A stretch of DNA of 64,000 nt. It comes from Scytolyngbya sp. HA4215-MV1. GTDB lineage: Bacteria; Cyanobacteriota; Cyanobacteriia; Leptolyngbyales; Leptolyngbyaceae. The DNA lies in the NCBI GenBank assembly GCA_019359045.1, contig JAHHIA010000005.1, positions 248,001 to 312,000 on the forward strand, in the 5' to 3' direction. Of the stretch, positions 52,277 through 61,461 are shown piece by piece. Under the pieces are notes generated by a model that ran no database searches, was not told the origin of the DNA, and saw nothing but the letters and a program-made list of their open reading frames with translations. The first letter of the stretch is position 1; each line of letters starts with the position of its first letter. A program made the position numbers and the translations under genes.

Positions 52277-53676
52277 CGATTCAGCGCCAGTACAATCTAC
52301 CCAACTGCACTTTGATTCTAGAAGGCTTGAGCGACACGGTGACTGCCTCTAGTGAAGTTAGACCGCTGATGTCAATCTTGGTCAATGCTGAGTGCCATTT
52401 TGTGGGTCATACGAACCCCCTGGTGGGCGGGCGAGACTTCTTTGAAAGTCTGATCAATGCCGTTAGCCACTACGCGCAAGAATTTCTCAGTGGCATTCAC
52501 CCGGTTGCTAAAAAGAGTGGCATGGGTCTGGTAGAAGTGCACCGACTCGAGCAACAAATACATCGTTTAAGCGTGCATGATCCCGATGCCAAGCATTCCG
52601 AAGCGACCCCGCCTCAAGTTCAGCTTGATTTAACCACGGTGCAATTGTTTGATTTGATTGAGGCGATCGATCAGTTCTTTGCCGATTCGCAAACGCTGCC
52701 CGATCTGTCCCTCCAGTTAACTCCCTTGCCTCGGCGCGATGTCCGATCGAGCCAACCCATGGTGAAGCGGGCAGTTCCCGTTGCGGTGGGAGCTTCGACT
52801 TTAGCAGCAGCGATCGCCCTATTCTCGCTCTTGCCCTTCCCCAAGGTACGGCAACCAGATGCCCTGACCCCCCAAGCTGCCAAGCAGGCAACTTCCAGTC
52901 CCAGCCCCACAACCAATCCCAAAGCTGGAGCCTCCCCATCCCCAACGGCCTCAGCTTCGGCATCACCGACGGGAGCGGCTGCCATTAGCGAAACAGCTTT
53001 GACTTCAGCTCCCGCCCTGACCGATCCGGTCAAAATTAAGGATCTTGAGGCAGGGCTGAAAACTAAGATCGATCAAAACTGGAAAACCCAACCCACATTT
53101 AAAGAGGAACTCGTCTATCGAGTTGGGGTCAGTGCCAATGGCGATATTTTGGGCTATAAGTACGTCAACTCGGCAGCCCTCGATTTTGTCAATGAAACCC
53201 CCCTGCCCGATCTGTACTATAAGCCTGTACCTGGAAGCACCAAAAATTCAGAACCCCTCGCTCAATACAGAGTGGTCTTTACACCGTCGGGACAATTGCA
53301 AGTTAGCCCCTGGCAAGAGACCGCTGCTTCTCCGCTTGCTTCTCCCCTAGCAGTTACCGAAATTACAGACCCTGAACAGATCAAAGCCCTCCAACCAAAA
53401 CTGTACGAGCGAATTGATCAAAGCTGGAAGACCAAACCGACGTTTGACAAAGACTTAACCTTTAAGGTTCGGTTGAAAGCTGATGGGACGATCGTGGACT
53501 ATAAACCCATGAACCAGCCCGCTAATGATTATGTCAAAGAGGTCCCCCTGTCCGATTTGGGTACGCTCACGTCCGACGATACTTCCCCATCAGCAGAACC
53601 CCTGGCATTGTTCAAGGTCGTCTTTAAGCCCGATGGCAAGCTGGAGGTCAGTCCCTGGCGTGGCTATCAGCCCTAA
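52273..53676 (+). CDS. DUF4335-family membrane protein, paralogue B, with tandem C-terminal domains
   Basis: A 467-aa protein. The DUF4335 N-domain starts QRQYNLPNCTLILEGLSD, as in paralogue A (RRYTPPTCTLEI). A membrane helix (VAVGASTLAAAIALFSLLPF, about 175-195), a Ser/Pro/Ala linker (200-250) and two copies of a roughly 100-residue beta domain follow: copy 1 about 255-352 (KTKIDQNWKTQPTFKEEL to QLQVSPW) and copy 2 about 365-465 (YERIDQSWKTKPTFDKDL to KLEVSPW). The repeat resembles the strand order of TonB C-terminal domains, but this is a visual impression. It overlaps DUF3038 and faces a hypothetical gene. Confidence 0.85.
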   Translation: MTIQRQYNLPNCTLILEGLSDTVTASSEVRPLMSILVNAECHFVGHTNPLVGGRDFFESLINAVSHYAQEFLSGIHPVAKKSGMGLVEVHRLEQQIHRLSVHDPDAKHSEATPPQVQLDLTTVQLFDLIEAIDQFFADSQTLPDLSLQLTPLPRRDVRSSQPMVKRAVPVAVGASTLAAAIALFSLLPFPKVRQPDALTPQAAKQATSSPSPTTNPKAGASPSPTASASASPTGAAAISETALTSAPALTDPVKIKDLEAGLKTKIDQNWKTQPTFKEELVYRVGVSANGDILGYKYVNSAALDFVNETPLPDLYYKPVPGSTKNSEPLAQYRVVFTPSGQLQVSPWQETAASPLASPLAVTEITDPEQIKALQPKLYERIDQSWKTKPTFDKDLTFKVRLKADGTIVDYKPMNQPANDYVKEVPLSDLGTLTSDDTSPSAEPLALFKVVFKPDGKLEVSPWRGYQP

Positions 53677-53700
53677 GTTGTTGAGACTAATCATCCAGCA

Positions 53701-54393
53701 TTAGTGTTTGGCTTGGGGTCCAGTCCAAATGCTGTTGACCCGCTGCCCAAAGACGATCGCCTGGTCATCTTGGGCTGCGACCGTCTGTCCACTCCAATCA
53801 ACCGCACAGAGTGCCGAATCTGGCTCACCCATATTGATCGTGCGAAACAGCACGCGGTTGGGGTAGGTCTGACTCCAACCCAAGATCACAGCATTGGTGT
53901 AGTGAATTTGGGTGGGAGCAAAGGTGCTGACTCGATTCAGGGCACTGTCCCAAATCACGGCGTAATCAGATGCGATATCGGAACAAAAGATGGACTCAAA
54001 TTCTCTGGCTAATAGCCGATCGCTCTGTTTAGACCAGCCGATCGGGATCAAAACCGCGATCGTCCCCGCCAATTCACTTTGGTTTTCGCCCGCGAAAGGA
54101 TTATCTGAAAATGGGGAAGCGGGCATAAGCGTCTGCAAACTGCCCGTCTTGAGATTCTCAAGAAACAAAACGCTACTCACTCGGCTCCGCAGCGGTTCTT
54201 CAGGATACACCTGTACCTGAATACGACTATAAGCTGCATATTGCCCATCCGGTGAGATCAAAGACTGGCTCCGGTAGCAGTGGAGTTGCGGGACTGAAGC
54301 TGAATGAACATCCGTCAACGTTGCCATAACCCAATTCCAGGGAATGGGATGGGGGCTATCAAGCGGGTCGAACTGAACTGAGCGATGGTTCAT
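53701..54393 (-). CDS. Conserved hypothetical protein, TolB/beta-propeller-like
   Basis: A 230-aa protein with blade-like strands. LISPDGQYAAYSRIQVQVY and VIWDSALNRVSTFAPT resemble TolB or WD-type repeat blades, and the overall sequence is strand-rich. No signal peptide or membrane segment is evident. It converges on the DUF4335 gene with 24 bp between stops. Similar proteins occur in cyanobacteria without assigned role. Since only part of a propeller is present, it may be a fragment or may oligomerise. Confidence 0.65.
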   Translation of the reverse strand: MNHRSVQFDPLDSPHPIPWNWVMATLTDVHSASVPQLHCYRSQSLISPDGQYAAYSRIQVQVYPEEPLRSRVSSVLFLENLKTGSLQTLMPASPFSDNPFAGENQSELAGTIAVLIPIGWSKQSDRLLAREFESIFCSDIASDYAVIWDSALNRVSTFAPTQIHYTNAVILGWSQTYPNRVLFRTINMGEPDSALCAVDWSGQTVAAQDDQAIVFGQRVNSIWTGPQAKH

Positions 54394-54899
54394 GGTAGCA
54401 GCAGAAAAGCAGACAAAAATGGGTAAGCGAAACTAGCCACAGTTGCAGATTCCTGTGTGCCAGACAGCTCACTGTAGATTTGAGTAACCGTTCTATACTC
54501 TCAGGATCAAAATGATTCCAGTATTTCAACATCCCAAACGAACCCGCAAGGCGCTCTGAAAACCCTGCCAGTCAACGACCGATCGCGTGGATTTGAAATA
54601 CGATGAGAATGGACTTCCAGGTTGATAGAAACCTGAAGAATCTAACTAAGGCTCTTTTTCTATACAGCGAACTTTTATATCAACAGTGAACTCACAAAAG
54701 TAAACCAATAAATTCAGGTTTAATTGAGCGTATCGGGGTTTCTCAAATCCACCTGTAGATTCTCTCTAATATAAGCCTCTATTCCAGGAAACATACAGAC
54801 TTCAAATAATTTCACATCAGCATCCCAAACGGTATATTTTTCCTTCATCTGCCGTTTTGCAGACCTTGAACGTTAGACACAAAATAATTCCATGACAAG
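54394..54899. other. Gene-free spacer upstream of fmt
   Basis: About 505 bp with no gene recognised on either strand. It carries the divergent promoters of the hypothetical gene (minus) and fmt (plus). No strong hairpin or repeat was seen. Confidence 0.45.
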
Positions 54900-55913
54900 A
54901 TGAAATTGGTTTTTTTTGGTACGCCTGAATTTGCAGTTCCCAGCCTGAAGCAACTCCTGACACATCCCGCTTTTGAAGTCCTGGCTGTGGTCACCCAACC
55001 CGATAAGCGACGGGGTCGGGGCAATCAATTGATCCCTTCACCCATCAAAGCAGTGGCAGAGGGACATGCGCTGCCTGTTTGGCAACCCAAAAGCGTCAAA
55101 AAAGATGCCGAAACCCTGAACCAGCTCCAAGCCTATGGGGCAGATGCGTTTGTAGTGGTGGCTTATGGACAAATTCTCTCTCAGGCAATTTTGGAGATGC
55201 CTCGGTTGGGATGCATCAATGCCCATGGCTCCATTTTGCCTGCCTATCGGGGCGCTGCGCCCATTCAGTGGAGCTTATATCGAGGGGAAGCAGAAACGGG
55301 GATCACGACCATGCTGATGAATGCAGGGATGGATACGGGTCCCATGTTGCTTAAAGCTTTGACGCCGATCGCTTTACTGGATAACGCCCATACCTTGGCA
55401 GAACGACTCTCGGCGCTATCTGCTGATTTGCTAGTCGAAACGTTACTGAAACTAGGGCAGCAAACCGTTCAACCAGAACCGCAGGATGATACTCAGGCAA
55501 CCTACGCGCCCTTAATTCAAAAGTCAAACTATTGGCTGGATTGGTCTCGTCCGGCGATCGCGCTGCACAATCAGATTCGTGGCTTTTTCCCAAACTGTCT
55601 GACTGGCTTGCGAGGCGATGGGCTGAAAGTCATTGCCAGTTTGCCGCTAGACGCCGAAGCTCTGGCATCACTGCCGTCCGAATTTGCACCTTTGCAAAAA
55701 GAGTGGGCTACCGTTGCCAACACCCTCAAGCCAAAGCCAGTGGGTGCGGTCGTCGCAGTGCTCAAAGGCTGGGGACCGATCGTGCAAACCGGAACGGGCT
55801 ACTTACTCTTGCGAGAAGTGCAACTCGCAGGGAAGCGTCTCCAATCTGGTTGGGATTTTGCCAACGGCACTCGACTGGCTGTGGATGAAATTCTCCAAAC
55901 ACCGATCGTTTAG
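54900..55913 (+). CDS. fmt: Methionyl-tRNA formyltransferase
   Basis: A 337-aa enzyme that formylates initiator Met-tRNA from 10-formyl-tetrahydrofolate. The N-terminal Rossmann domain is clear: [31 protein letters not shown], and the formyl-transfer signature [20 protein letters not shown] with catalytic Asn and His, then [18 protein letters not shown]. The C-terminal OB-fold tRNA-binding domain follows (about 210-330). The length is typical of cyanobacterial Fmt. The ATG at 54900 is the only sensible start. Confidence 0.95.
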   Translation: MKLVFFGTPEFAVPSLKQLLTHPAFEVLAVVTQPDKRRGRGNQLIPSPIKAVAEGHALPVWQPKSVKKDAETLNQLQAYGADAFVVVAYGQILSQAILEMPRLGCINAHGSILPAYRGAAPIQWSLYRGEAETGITTMLMNAGMDTGPMLLKALTPIALLDNAHTLAERLSALSADLLVETLLKLGQQTVQPEPQDDTQATYAPLIQKSNYWLDWSRPAIALHNQIRGFFPNCLTGLRGDGLKVIASLPLDAEALASLPSEFAPLQKEWATVANTLKPKPVGAVVAVLKGWGPIVQTGTGYLLLREVQLAGKRLQSGWDFANGTRLAVDEILQTPIV

Positions 55914-55918
55914 ATGAA

Positions 55919-56293
55919 TCAGGTTGGCGCTCCAGATGAGGGAAGCACTTCGTAAAAGGGGCAGCGATCGCAGGGACCATAAGGATTGACCGCGCAACGG
56001 ATAATTTCCGATCGGGCATTAAACCGACAACTGACATCTCCTAATATCCATCGATCTTCTAGCAAGCTACCCTCTAGCGGACGCTGGGCTGCCTGAACAT
56101 ATAACGAAATTTTTTGCAGTTGATATCGTCCCGCTTTGAACTGGTAACGGTGACGACGCTCCAAAATTGCGTAGGTTTGCCCCTCAAAATCCAGATATGC
56201 TCCCGGTTGAGGTGACCAGTCTAGCTGAACCGTTCCCAAAGCCTGGTGCGAGTGACTCAAAATCACCTCCGCAGGGAGAGAAATTTGCTCCAT
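55919..56293 (-). CDS. DUF6464-family cyanobacterial protein
   Basis: A 124-aa soluble protein. The C-terminal signature GDVSCRFNARSEIIRCAVNP, followed by PYGPCDRCPFYE, contains four conserved cysteines likely to bind a metal or Fe-S cluster and defines the cyanobacteria-specific DUF6464 group. The N-terminal half is strand-rich. The ATG at 56293 is chosen; an upstream ATG at 56320 is possible and neither has a good ribosome-binding site. The stop lies 5 bp from the fmt stop on the opposite strand. Function unknown. Confidence 0.8.
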   Translation of the reverse strand: MEQISLPAEVILSHSHQALGTVQLDWSPQPGAYLDFEGQTYAILERRHRYQFKAGRYQLQKISLYVQAAQRPLEGSLLEDRWILGDVSCRFNARSEIIRCAVNPYGPCDRCPFYEVLPSSGAPT

Positions 56294-56410
56294 AAAAGAA
56301 GTGTGTTTTAGCTTACACATTGTTTAGATGGTATCGCACTCGGCGAAAGGGGTTATGTTGCCCGATCGAGCTATCGATTTTCTTAAAGATTTCGAGCTGG
56401 ATCGTTTCTA

Positions 56411-56519
56411 GCGGTTAAAACCGCAGCAACCCGAACAAAGTCCATCGGCGGACGAAATAAGCCAGGAAAGTCGCCATACGCGCGGTTAAAACCGCAGCAA
56501 CCCGAACAAAGCCCATCGG
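56411..56519. repeat. Two spaced copies of a 38-bp repeat containing a palindrome
   Basis: A 38-bp unit (56411-56448 and 56482-56519) differing at one base. Each starts with the perfect 14-bp palindrome GCGGTTAAAACCGC and continues CAGCAACCCGAACAAAG, then YCCATCGG. Unit starts are 71 bp apart. The context is a spacer upstream of the desA region. It could be two sites for a regulator or a decayed repeat array; only two copies are present. Confidence 0.8.
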
Positions 56520-56829
56520 TACAGACACCCAGAATCTTGCACCCCCCCATGGACAAGTCTTGTTTTGATAGTTGCGTTCATTACTGGGTGATTGAAGCCA
56601 CCATCTCAGGACATTAAAAATTATCCCCTATCCCTAAAACGCTATACAAAGATCTCGATCGCCAAAGCCCTGTGCCAACTGACTCCCTAGCCTTGATTCC
56701 TGCGATTTACGCTTGCGCGACTTTGAGTTCGCTTAATTTAGTAAACATCCTGTTAAGATAATGAAGTTTAATCAAAAAACCTGATTTGGGTGTCAAAACA
56801 TACCCTGTTGCTTGATCTGTCTACTGGGT

Positions 56830-56982
56830 CATACAGTGTCGCGCTCCTGTATGGGTTGAGAATTTGTTTTCTACGGAAATTCCGATTCACCGATCCACTC
56901 ATTTTCACGAATGATTGAGGGTAGCGATATCAAATCAAGGCGTTGTGCATATTGTGCCTGCTAAAAACTCAGCAGGTTTTTT
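56830..56982 (+). promoter_or_regulatory. Structured RNA ending in an intrinsic terminator upstream of desA
   Basis: A hairpin CATACAG (56830-56836) with CTGTATG (56847-56853) is followed by a TCATT/AATGA stem near 56900 and a terminator: CCTGCT (56957-56962), loop, AGCAGG (56971-56976), then TTTTTT. The terminator ends 75 nt before the desA ATG, and no plus-strand gene lies between fmt (stop 55913) and desA. It is either the end of a small RNA or a transcription attenuator in the desA leader. A TAAGAT hexamer at 56754-56759 is a possible -10 box. No riboswitch class is recognised. Confidence 0.55.
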
Positions 56983-57057
56983 ATGTGCCTCTCGCCGGCG
57001 TTTGCACTGAATAATTCCGCTCGACTGACATCACTTTTGGAGAGAATTCATTCATTC

Positions 57058-58098
57058 ATGACTGCAACACTCACGTCCCAAACCTCTCAATTGCCATTGT
57101 CTGACTTACAAATTAAGCATATTTTGAAAACCCTGCCGAAGGATTGTTTTCAAAAGAATCGCCTGAAAGCATGGACTACGATCGCTTTAAGTCTCGGAAT
57201 GGTTGGTTTGGGATATTTGGGAATCGCTTACTTGCCCTGGTTCTTTCTGCCATTGACTTGGATCTTTACAGGAACCGCACTGACTGGTTTTTTCGTGATT
57301 GGTCACGATTGTGGGCATCGTTCTTTTGCCAAGCGTCGATGGGTCAATGATTTGGTCGGGCATCTGTTCATGATGCCACTCATTTATCCTTTCCATTGCT
57401 GGCGCATCTTACATGACAAGCATCACACGCATACCAATAAGATTGATGTGGATAATGCCTGGCAACCCATAACGCCAGAGGTTTATGACAGCTTAAATTG
57501 GTTGACCCAAAAAGGATATGAAGCGTTACGAGGGCGGTTTTGGTGGGTCGCCTCGATCGTGCATTGGGTTGGGCTGCATTTCGATCTGAAGCAATTTGCC
57601 ACGAAAGACCATGGCAAGGTGAAGTTGTCGATCGCAGTTGTTGTGATCTTTGCCGCGATCGCCTTTCCGTTGTTAATCGCAACGACAGGGGTTTGGGGCT
57701 TTGTCAAGTTTTGGCTAATGCCCTGGGTCGTTTATCACTTTTGGATGAGCACATTTACGTTGGTTCACCATACAGCTCCAGACATCGAGTTTCGCTCACC
57801 CGAAGAGTGGCATGCTGCCAGAGCACAACTGCTGGGCACGGTGCATTGTAACTATCCTGTCTGGGTTGAAGTGCTCTGTCATGACATCAATGTGCATATT
57901 CCGCATCATCTTTCCACTGCCATCCCTTCCTATAACTTGCGCAAGGCTCACAAGAGCTTGAAGCAAAACTGGGGCTCTTATCTTTACGAGAGCAAGTTCT
58001 CCTGGAAACTGATGAAAGAAATTACAGATCAATGCCATCTCTATCATCCTGAAAATTGCTATGAGTCTTTTCAGGCACATCATGCGAAAAAAGCATGA
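57058..58098 (+). CDS. desA: Acyl-lipid delta-12-type fatty acid desaturase
   Basis: A 346-aa membrane di-iron desaturase, inserting the second double bond (delta-12) in glycerolipid acyl chains. The three histidine boxes are [25 protein letters not shown] and HIPHHLS, as in cyanobacterial DesA. Membrane segments precede and follow them ([41 protein letters not shown]). The ATG at 57058 begins the conserved region; 25 upstream codons run into the leader and are rejected. GGAGAG lies about 13 bases upstream. Delta-15 or delta-6 activity is less likely from the box spacing, but substrate is not proven. Confidence 0.9.
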   Translation: MTATLTSQTSQLPLSDLQIKHILKTLPKDCFQKNRLKAWTTIALSLGMVGLGYLGIAYLPWFFLPLTWIFTGTALTGFFVIGHDCGHRSFAKRRWVNDLVGHLFMMPLIYPFHCWRILHDKHHTHTNKIDVDNAWQPITPEVYDSLNWLTQKGYEALRGRFWWVASIVHWVGLHFDLKQFATKDHGKVKLSIAVVVIFAAIAFPLLIATTGVWGFVKFWLMPWVVYHFWMSTFTLVHHTAPDIEFRSPEEWHAARAQLLGTVHCNYPVWVEVLCHDINVHIPHHLSTAIPSYNLRKAHKSLKQNWGSYLYESKFSWKLMKEITDQCHLYHPENCYESFQAHHAKKA

Positions 58099-58200
58099 TT
58101 CAGATTTTGAGGGCTAGCAGTAATCGGTGGTAGATAACAGGAGTGACTTTGTCTCCGCCATCAATTTCCTGAGTCACGTCGAACAGGTGTTCAATTGAAG

Positions 58201-58240
58201 TCCAGTCAGTGTTTTTGAGAAGCACTCGACTGGATTTTTT
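58201..58240 (+). terminator. Intrinsic terminator after desA
   Basis: TCCAGTC (58201-58207) pairs with GACTGGA (58228-58234), with an inner AGTG/CACT stem, and is followed by six T. It lies about 100 bp after the desA stop. Confidence 0.85.
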
Positions 58241-58353
58241 GTAATGCGATCGTGGATTGCCATAAAGCACAGCACGATTGACTAGGATTTATTAAAACAC
58301 TCATGAACTTTAAGTGTTTGTTTACGCATCAAAAGTCCGGAGTTCCCTTCTAA

Positions 58354-59385
58354 TTAATAGGGAGCACACTCATATCCTGGGATCTGAGGCTTCGTAAAAG
58401 AGCCATAGCTAAAACTGTTGGGGTATTGTCGAGTTTTACCGCATTCTTCGCCAACCGTACAGAAGCAACGCCAAACTTTTTTACTGTCAGGTGCAGGGGT
58501 TTCTTGCGCCTGTCCTACTATGCCATTCACGGTTCTAGCAAAGGTGGCGGCATTACCTTGGTCGGTAAATACTGCCAATTGAACGGCTGGCTGACCCTTG
58601 TATGTAGTACTAGCAGCGTTGCCGCAGTAGCGAGTACGGGCAGAATCTACACTGGTTTCGGTGAGCAATACAGGATACCAGGTCAAGCGATCGAGCGCAG
58701 GACGATCGCCACAAAACGATCGGGGCAAGGTGGCTTGGTTTCTAATGGCAGAGGGCAGTTTGGACTCCTGGTTCTCACCCACACAGACCAAGTAAGGAGT
58801 GGCGATAAATCCTCGCAACCCTTTGTCAGAAAGAACATAGTAGTAGGGCGAGTCCATCAGGGTGCTGCCCGGTGCCATCCCCCGGACTCGCACTTCATCC
58901 CCATCCCGCAAAGTTCCAACAACCAATTGTTCGGGTTTGCCAACGCGGGTGGGTTCTTTGCGGAGATTGACAGAACCACCCGGATCTAGAGTTTTGACTC
59001 GCATTTTGCCCTCAAATCGGGAACCAAATTGAAAGCGAGTCAGGGAAGTTTGAAAATCGCGATCGCTGATATAGCCTTCAAAACCGCCTGGTAACGCAAT
59101 GGGTACGCTTTTATCCGGCCCTGTGCCAGCGGGCAATAAGACGGTGGTTGCTGGAACCACCGATCGGGAGGTGCCGTCCAGCTTCCGCACAGTTAAGGTT
59201 TTTTTAACCTGGTAGAAATAAGTATGCTGACATGCGTTGGCGGGCACGGGGTTGAGGGGTGTGTTGGGGTCATAGGCTGCCTGCGCGGTCGTTAGCCCAA
59301 GGAGATGGCTCAGACTGAAACCGATTACGATCGTCCCCCGCCAAAATCCAGACACCGCTTTTCTCCCCAAATTTTGTCTTAACAC
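58354..59385 (-). CDS. Secreted SH3-like domain protein
   Basis: A 343-aa exported protein. A signal peptide is clear: hydrophobic core GTIVIGFSLSHLLGLTTA and an AQA cleavage site near residue 36. A bacterial SH3-like segment follows (VNLRKEPTRVGKPEQLVVG, then LRDGDEVRVRGMAPGS). Several cysteines are spread through the C-terminal half (VWRCFCTVGEECGK; YECAPY), suggesting disulphides in the periplasm. SH3b domains usually bind peptidoglycan or cell-surface ligands; no catalytic domain is present. It is monocistronic and converges on desA. Confidence 0.75.
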   Translation of the reverse strand: MLRQNLGRKAVSGFWRGTIVIGFSLSHLLGLTTAQAAYDPNTPLNPVPANACQHTYFYQVKKTLTVRKLDGTSRSVVPATTVLLPAGTGPDKSVPIALPGGFEGYISDRDFQTSLTRFQFGSRFEGKMRVKTLDPGGSVNLRKEPTRVGKPEQLVVGTLRDGDEVRVRGMAPGSTLMDSPYYYVLSDKGLRGFIATPYLVCVGENQESKLPSAIRNQATLPRSFCGDRPALDRLTWYPVLLTETSVDSARTRYCGNAASTTYKGQPAVQLAVFTDQGNAATFARTVNGIVGQAQETPAPDSKKVWRCFCTVGEECGKTRQYPNSFSYGSFTKPQIPGYECAPY

Positions 59386-60449
59386 TTTCTAAGGATTGAT
59401 CGCCAAGCCCCTCGAACGCATCGGTTCTGGTAATAGAGCATATCAGAGGGATACAGCGTGTACACGACACTTAAATGACTGTGCATCGATAAATCTTTTA
59501 GGTATCATCACGATCGGTTTAACCGCAGAATGATCGATCACTTCTTCTAGATTCAGTAGTACCTATCTCTTTGAGCATAGATCATCTTGGGCATAGATCA
59601 TCTTAATCAAACAGCATTTTAATCTAGTCTGCCTTTTTCTAGAACTGCATCTCACGGATGATCCAGAAAAAGTCTAACTCTACCTTTGAAACATAAATCA
59701 TCTGACTTAACAATGAAAGCGAATACTTTAGCTGAAACATTACATTAATGTTGAAACATTACATTAATAAGGATTTTTAAGGAATATTACGATGTTTCAT
59801 TGCCACAATCTTTTCACAATCCTCCTTTAGCGTGAGAAGCATAGGAGTTTTCAATGAATACCATCGAGCATGATGAATCAAAACCCAGGCAATAAACGAA
59901 GTCTACTTTCTTAAAGAGTGGAGTCTAACAAGACTAGATTTGCCCATACTTCCGAAGTCTAATGCCCTTTACTTAACTAGATTGTCTCCCACGCCCCATC
60001 GAGATTACAAAGTCAAAAGAGTTTGTGACTCCAAGACTCAGCTAGTAACTTGCTCTTAAAAGTAGTCGGTTTTAAATAGTGCTATTTCAGAAACACTGGA
60101 AATAATGAGGTAGGGTCAAAAGCCTTACAGCCCTAATCCGCCTGCTTGAGGCGACTTTTCCTCTAATAGCACTATCGAAAAAACATTCCGACTTTCGCAT
60201 ATCTACTGAGAATAAAAATGATGCAGGGTTATTTTCAGTATTTATCTGATTAGTGATGAAAAGCCTGTGTGGGCACATTCGCAATAGCTAGTAGTGTTTT
60301 TGGATAAATAGAGAAAATTAGGATGGTTAGAAACCCTGCAATCCTAATCCCCTGTTTGAACCTGTTTTTCTTCTATCCTTCTCCAAATAGCACTATCCGG
60401 TTTTGTGTTTTTCAACAACCTGTTCTGAGAATTTTTGAGGTACTTAATT
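59386..60449. repeat. Long gene-free spacer with several tandem duplications
   Basis: About 1060 bp, AT-rich. Tandem copies: GAGCATAGATCATCTT then GGGCATAGATCATCTT (59573-59604), and TGAAACATTACATTAA twice (59733-59767). A longer imperfect repeat occurs at about 60075-60175 and 60289-60396, each containing a TTACAGCCCTAATCC-like or CTGCAATCCTAATCC word and ending in AATAGCACTATC; the first copy also begins with AATAGTGCTATT. A 13-codon open frame at 59854-59895 has an AGGAG site. It should include the promoter of the V4R-Roadblock-GTPase-PATAN operon. Confidence 0.55.
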
Positions 60450-60941
60450 ATGTCTACCGTTGCAATTCCTGTTGCAAATCAATTACGTGCGGAGCTTGGC
60501 GACTTTAGTAGCATTGTTTGTTTTAAGGCAGTGGTGGTTGGAATTGAAGAAGCCTTGGGTGAAAAGGCAGCAGCGATCTCACTCATCGCAGCCGGTCGTA
60601 ATCGTGGCAAGCAACTTGCTGAACAACTGGGTCTCACGGGCAAGGGAATTGATTCCGCAGAAATTGTGCCGCTCCTCCAGTCCGCCCTGGGCAAAGAGGG
60701 AACCCGACTCTGCATCGTAGACAAGATCGTCGAAATTGGAGAATCTATCCAGGTGTCTTGCCGAGAAACGATTTGTTCCGCAGGTGAACCCCAAGGCTCT
60801 CCTCGTAACCTAACTTTCACGCTGGGAGCTATCCAAGGTGTTCTGGAGCAGACAACTGGCAAACGTTTGCGGGGTAAGCAAACGGAGTCGGTTCTGCGCG
60901 GGGGGACCCACGATGTCATTAATTTTGAAGTCCTCGGATGA
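60450..60941 (+). CDS. V4R / hydrocarbon-binding-like regulatory protein
   Basis: A 163-aa protein. Its C-terminal part (RNLTFTLGAIQGVLEQTTGK, then KQTESVLRGGTHDVINF) fits the conserved Gly and Glu spacing of V4R/heme-NO-binding-like domains, and the SSIVCFKAVVVGIEEALGEKA N-terminal segment is familiar from cyanobacterial proteins annotated as hydrocarbon-binding. The ligand is unknown; the usual V4R cysteines are not all present. The ATG at 60450 has a GAGG site. It starts an apparent operon with Roadblock (49 bp), GTPase (99 bp) and PATAN (49 bp) genes, so it may be the input sensor. Confidence 0.65.
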   Translation: MSTVAIPVANQLRAELGDFSSIVCFKAVVVGIEEALGEKAAAISLIAAGRNRGKQLAEQLGLTGKGIDSAEIVPLLQSALGKEGTRLCIVDKIVEIGESIQVSCRETICSAGEPQGSPRNLTFTLGAIQGVLEQTTGKRLRGKQTESVLRGGTHDVINFEVLG

Positions 60942-60990
60942 TCCAATTTCCTGCATTCGCTCACTACACAACTTACAAGAGAAGATCATC

Positions 60991-61362
60991 ATGGCAATTA
61001 ATACTGAAAAACTGGGTGTCGTCCTCCAAAACTTTGTGACTGCAACCAATGATGTTCAAGGTGCGGCACTCGTCACTCCCGATGGTTTACCCCTAGCAGC
61101 TTGCCTGCCTGGCGGCATGGATGATGAACGGGTTTCTGCAATGTCAGCCGCTATCCTGTCTTTGGGGGAACGCATTGGTACGGAATTGTCTCGTGGCGGC
61201 ATCGATCGAATTTATGTTGAGGGAAATCAAGGGTACGCAATTTTGACCAGTTGTGGAGACGACGCGGTTTTCCTGGTTCTGGCAAGTGCAAGTGCCAAAC
61301 AAGGGATTCTGATGCTGGAAATTAAGCGATCGATTTCAGAACTGAAACTACTGCTGGCATAG
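60991..61362 (+). CDS. Roadblock/LC7-domain protein
   Basis: A 123-aa protein of the dynein light chain-like Roadblock/LC7 (MglB) family. The fold is an alpha-beta-alpha sandwich: FVTATNDVQGAALVTPDGLP, MDDERVSAMSAAILSLGERI, then YVEGNQGYAILTSCGDDAVF. Roadblock proteins act as dimeric scaffolds and GTPase-activating proteins for MglA-type GTPases, in polarity, motility or Streptomyces conservons. Here the next gene encodes such a GTPase on the same strand. The ATG at 60991 gives the usual N-terminal helix. Confidence 0.88.
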   Translation: MAINTEKLGVVLQNFVTATNDVQGAALVTPDGLPLAACLPGGMDDERVSAMSAAILSLGERIGTELSRGGIDRIYVEGNQGYAILTSCGDDAVFLVLASASAKQGILMLEIKRSISELKLLLA

Positions 61363-61461
61363 TTTTTCTGCCAAAGTCTATCTAATCCGGAGGAAAGAAC
61401 TGGTTCCTCTGTCATCAGTTCTTTTCTCCTCATACTGAAACCCGATTCTCAAACAAAATCA

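Noticed and set aside
56411-56519. CRISPR-like array
   Set aside because: Only two copies with a single 33-bp interval and no cas genes.
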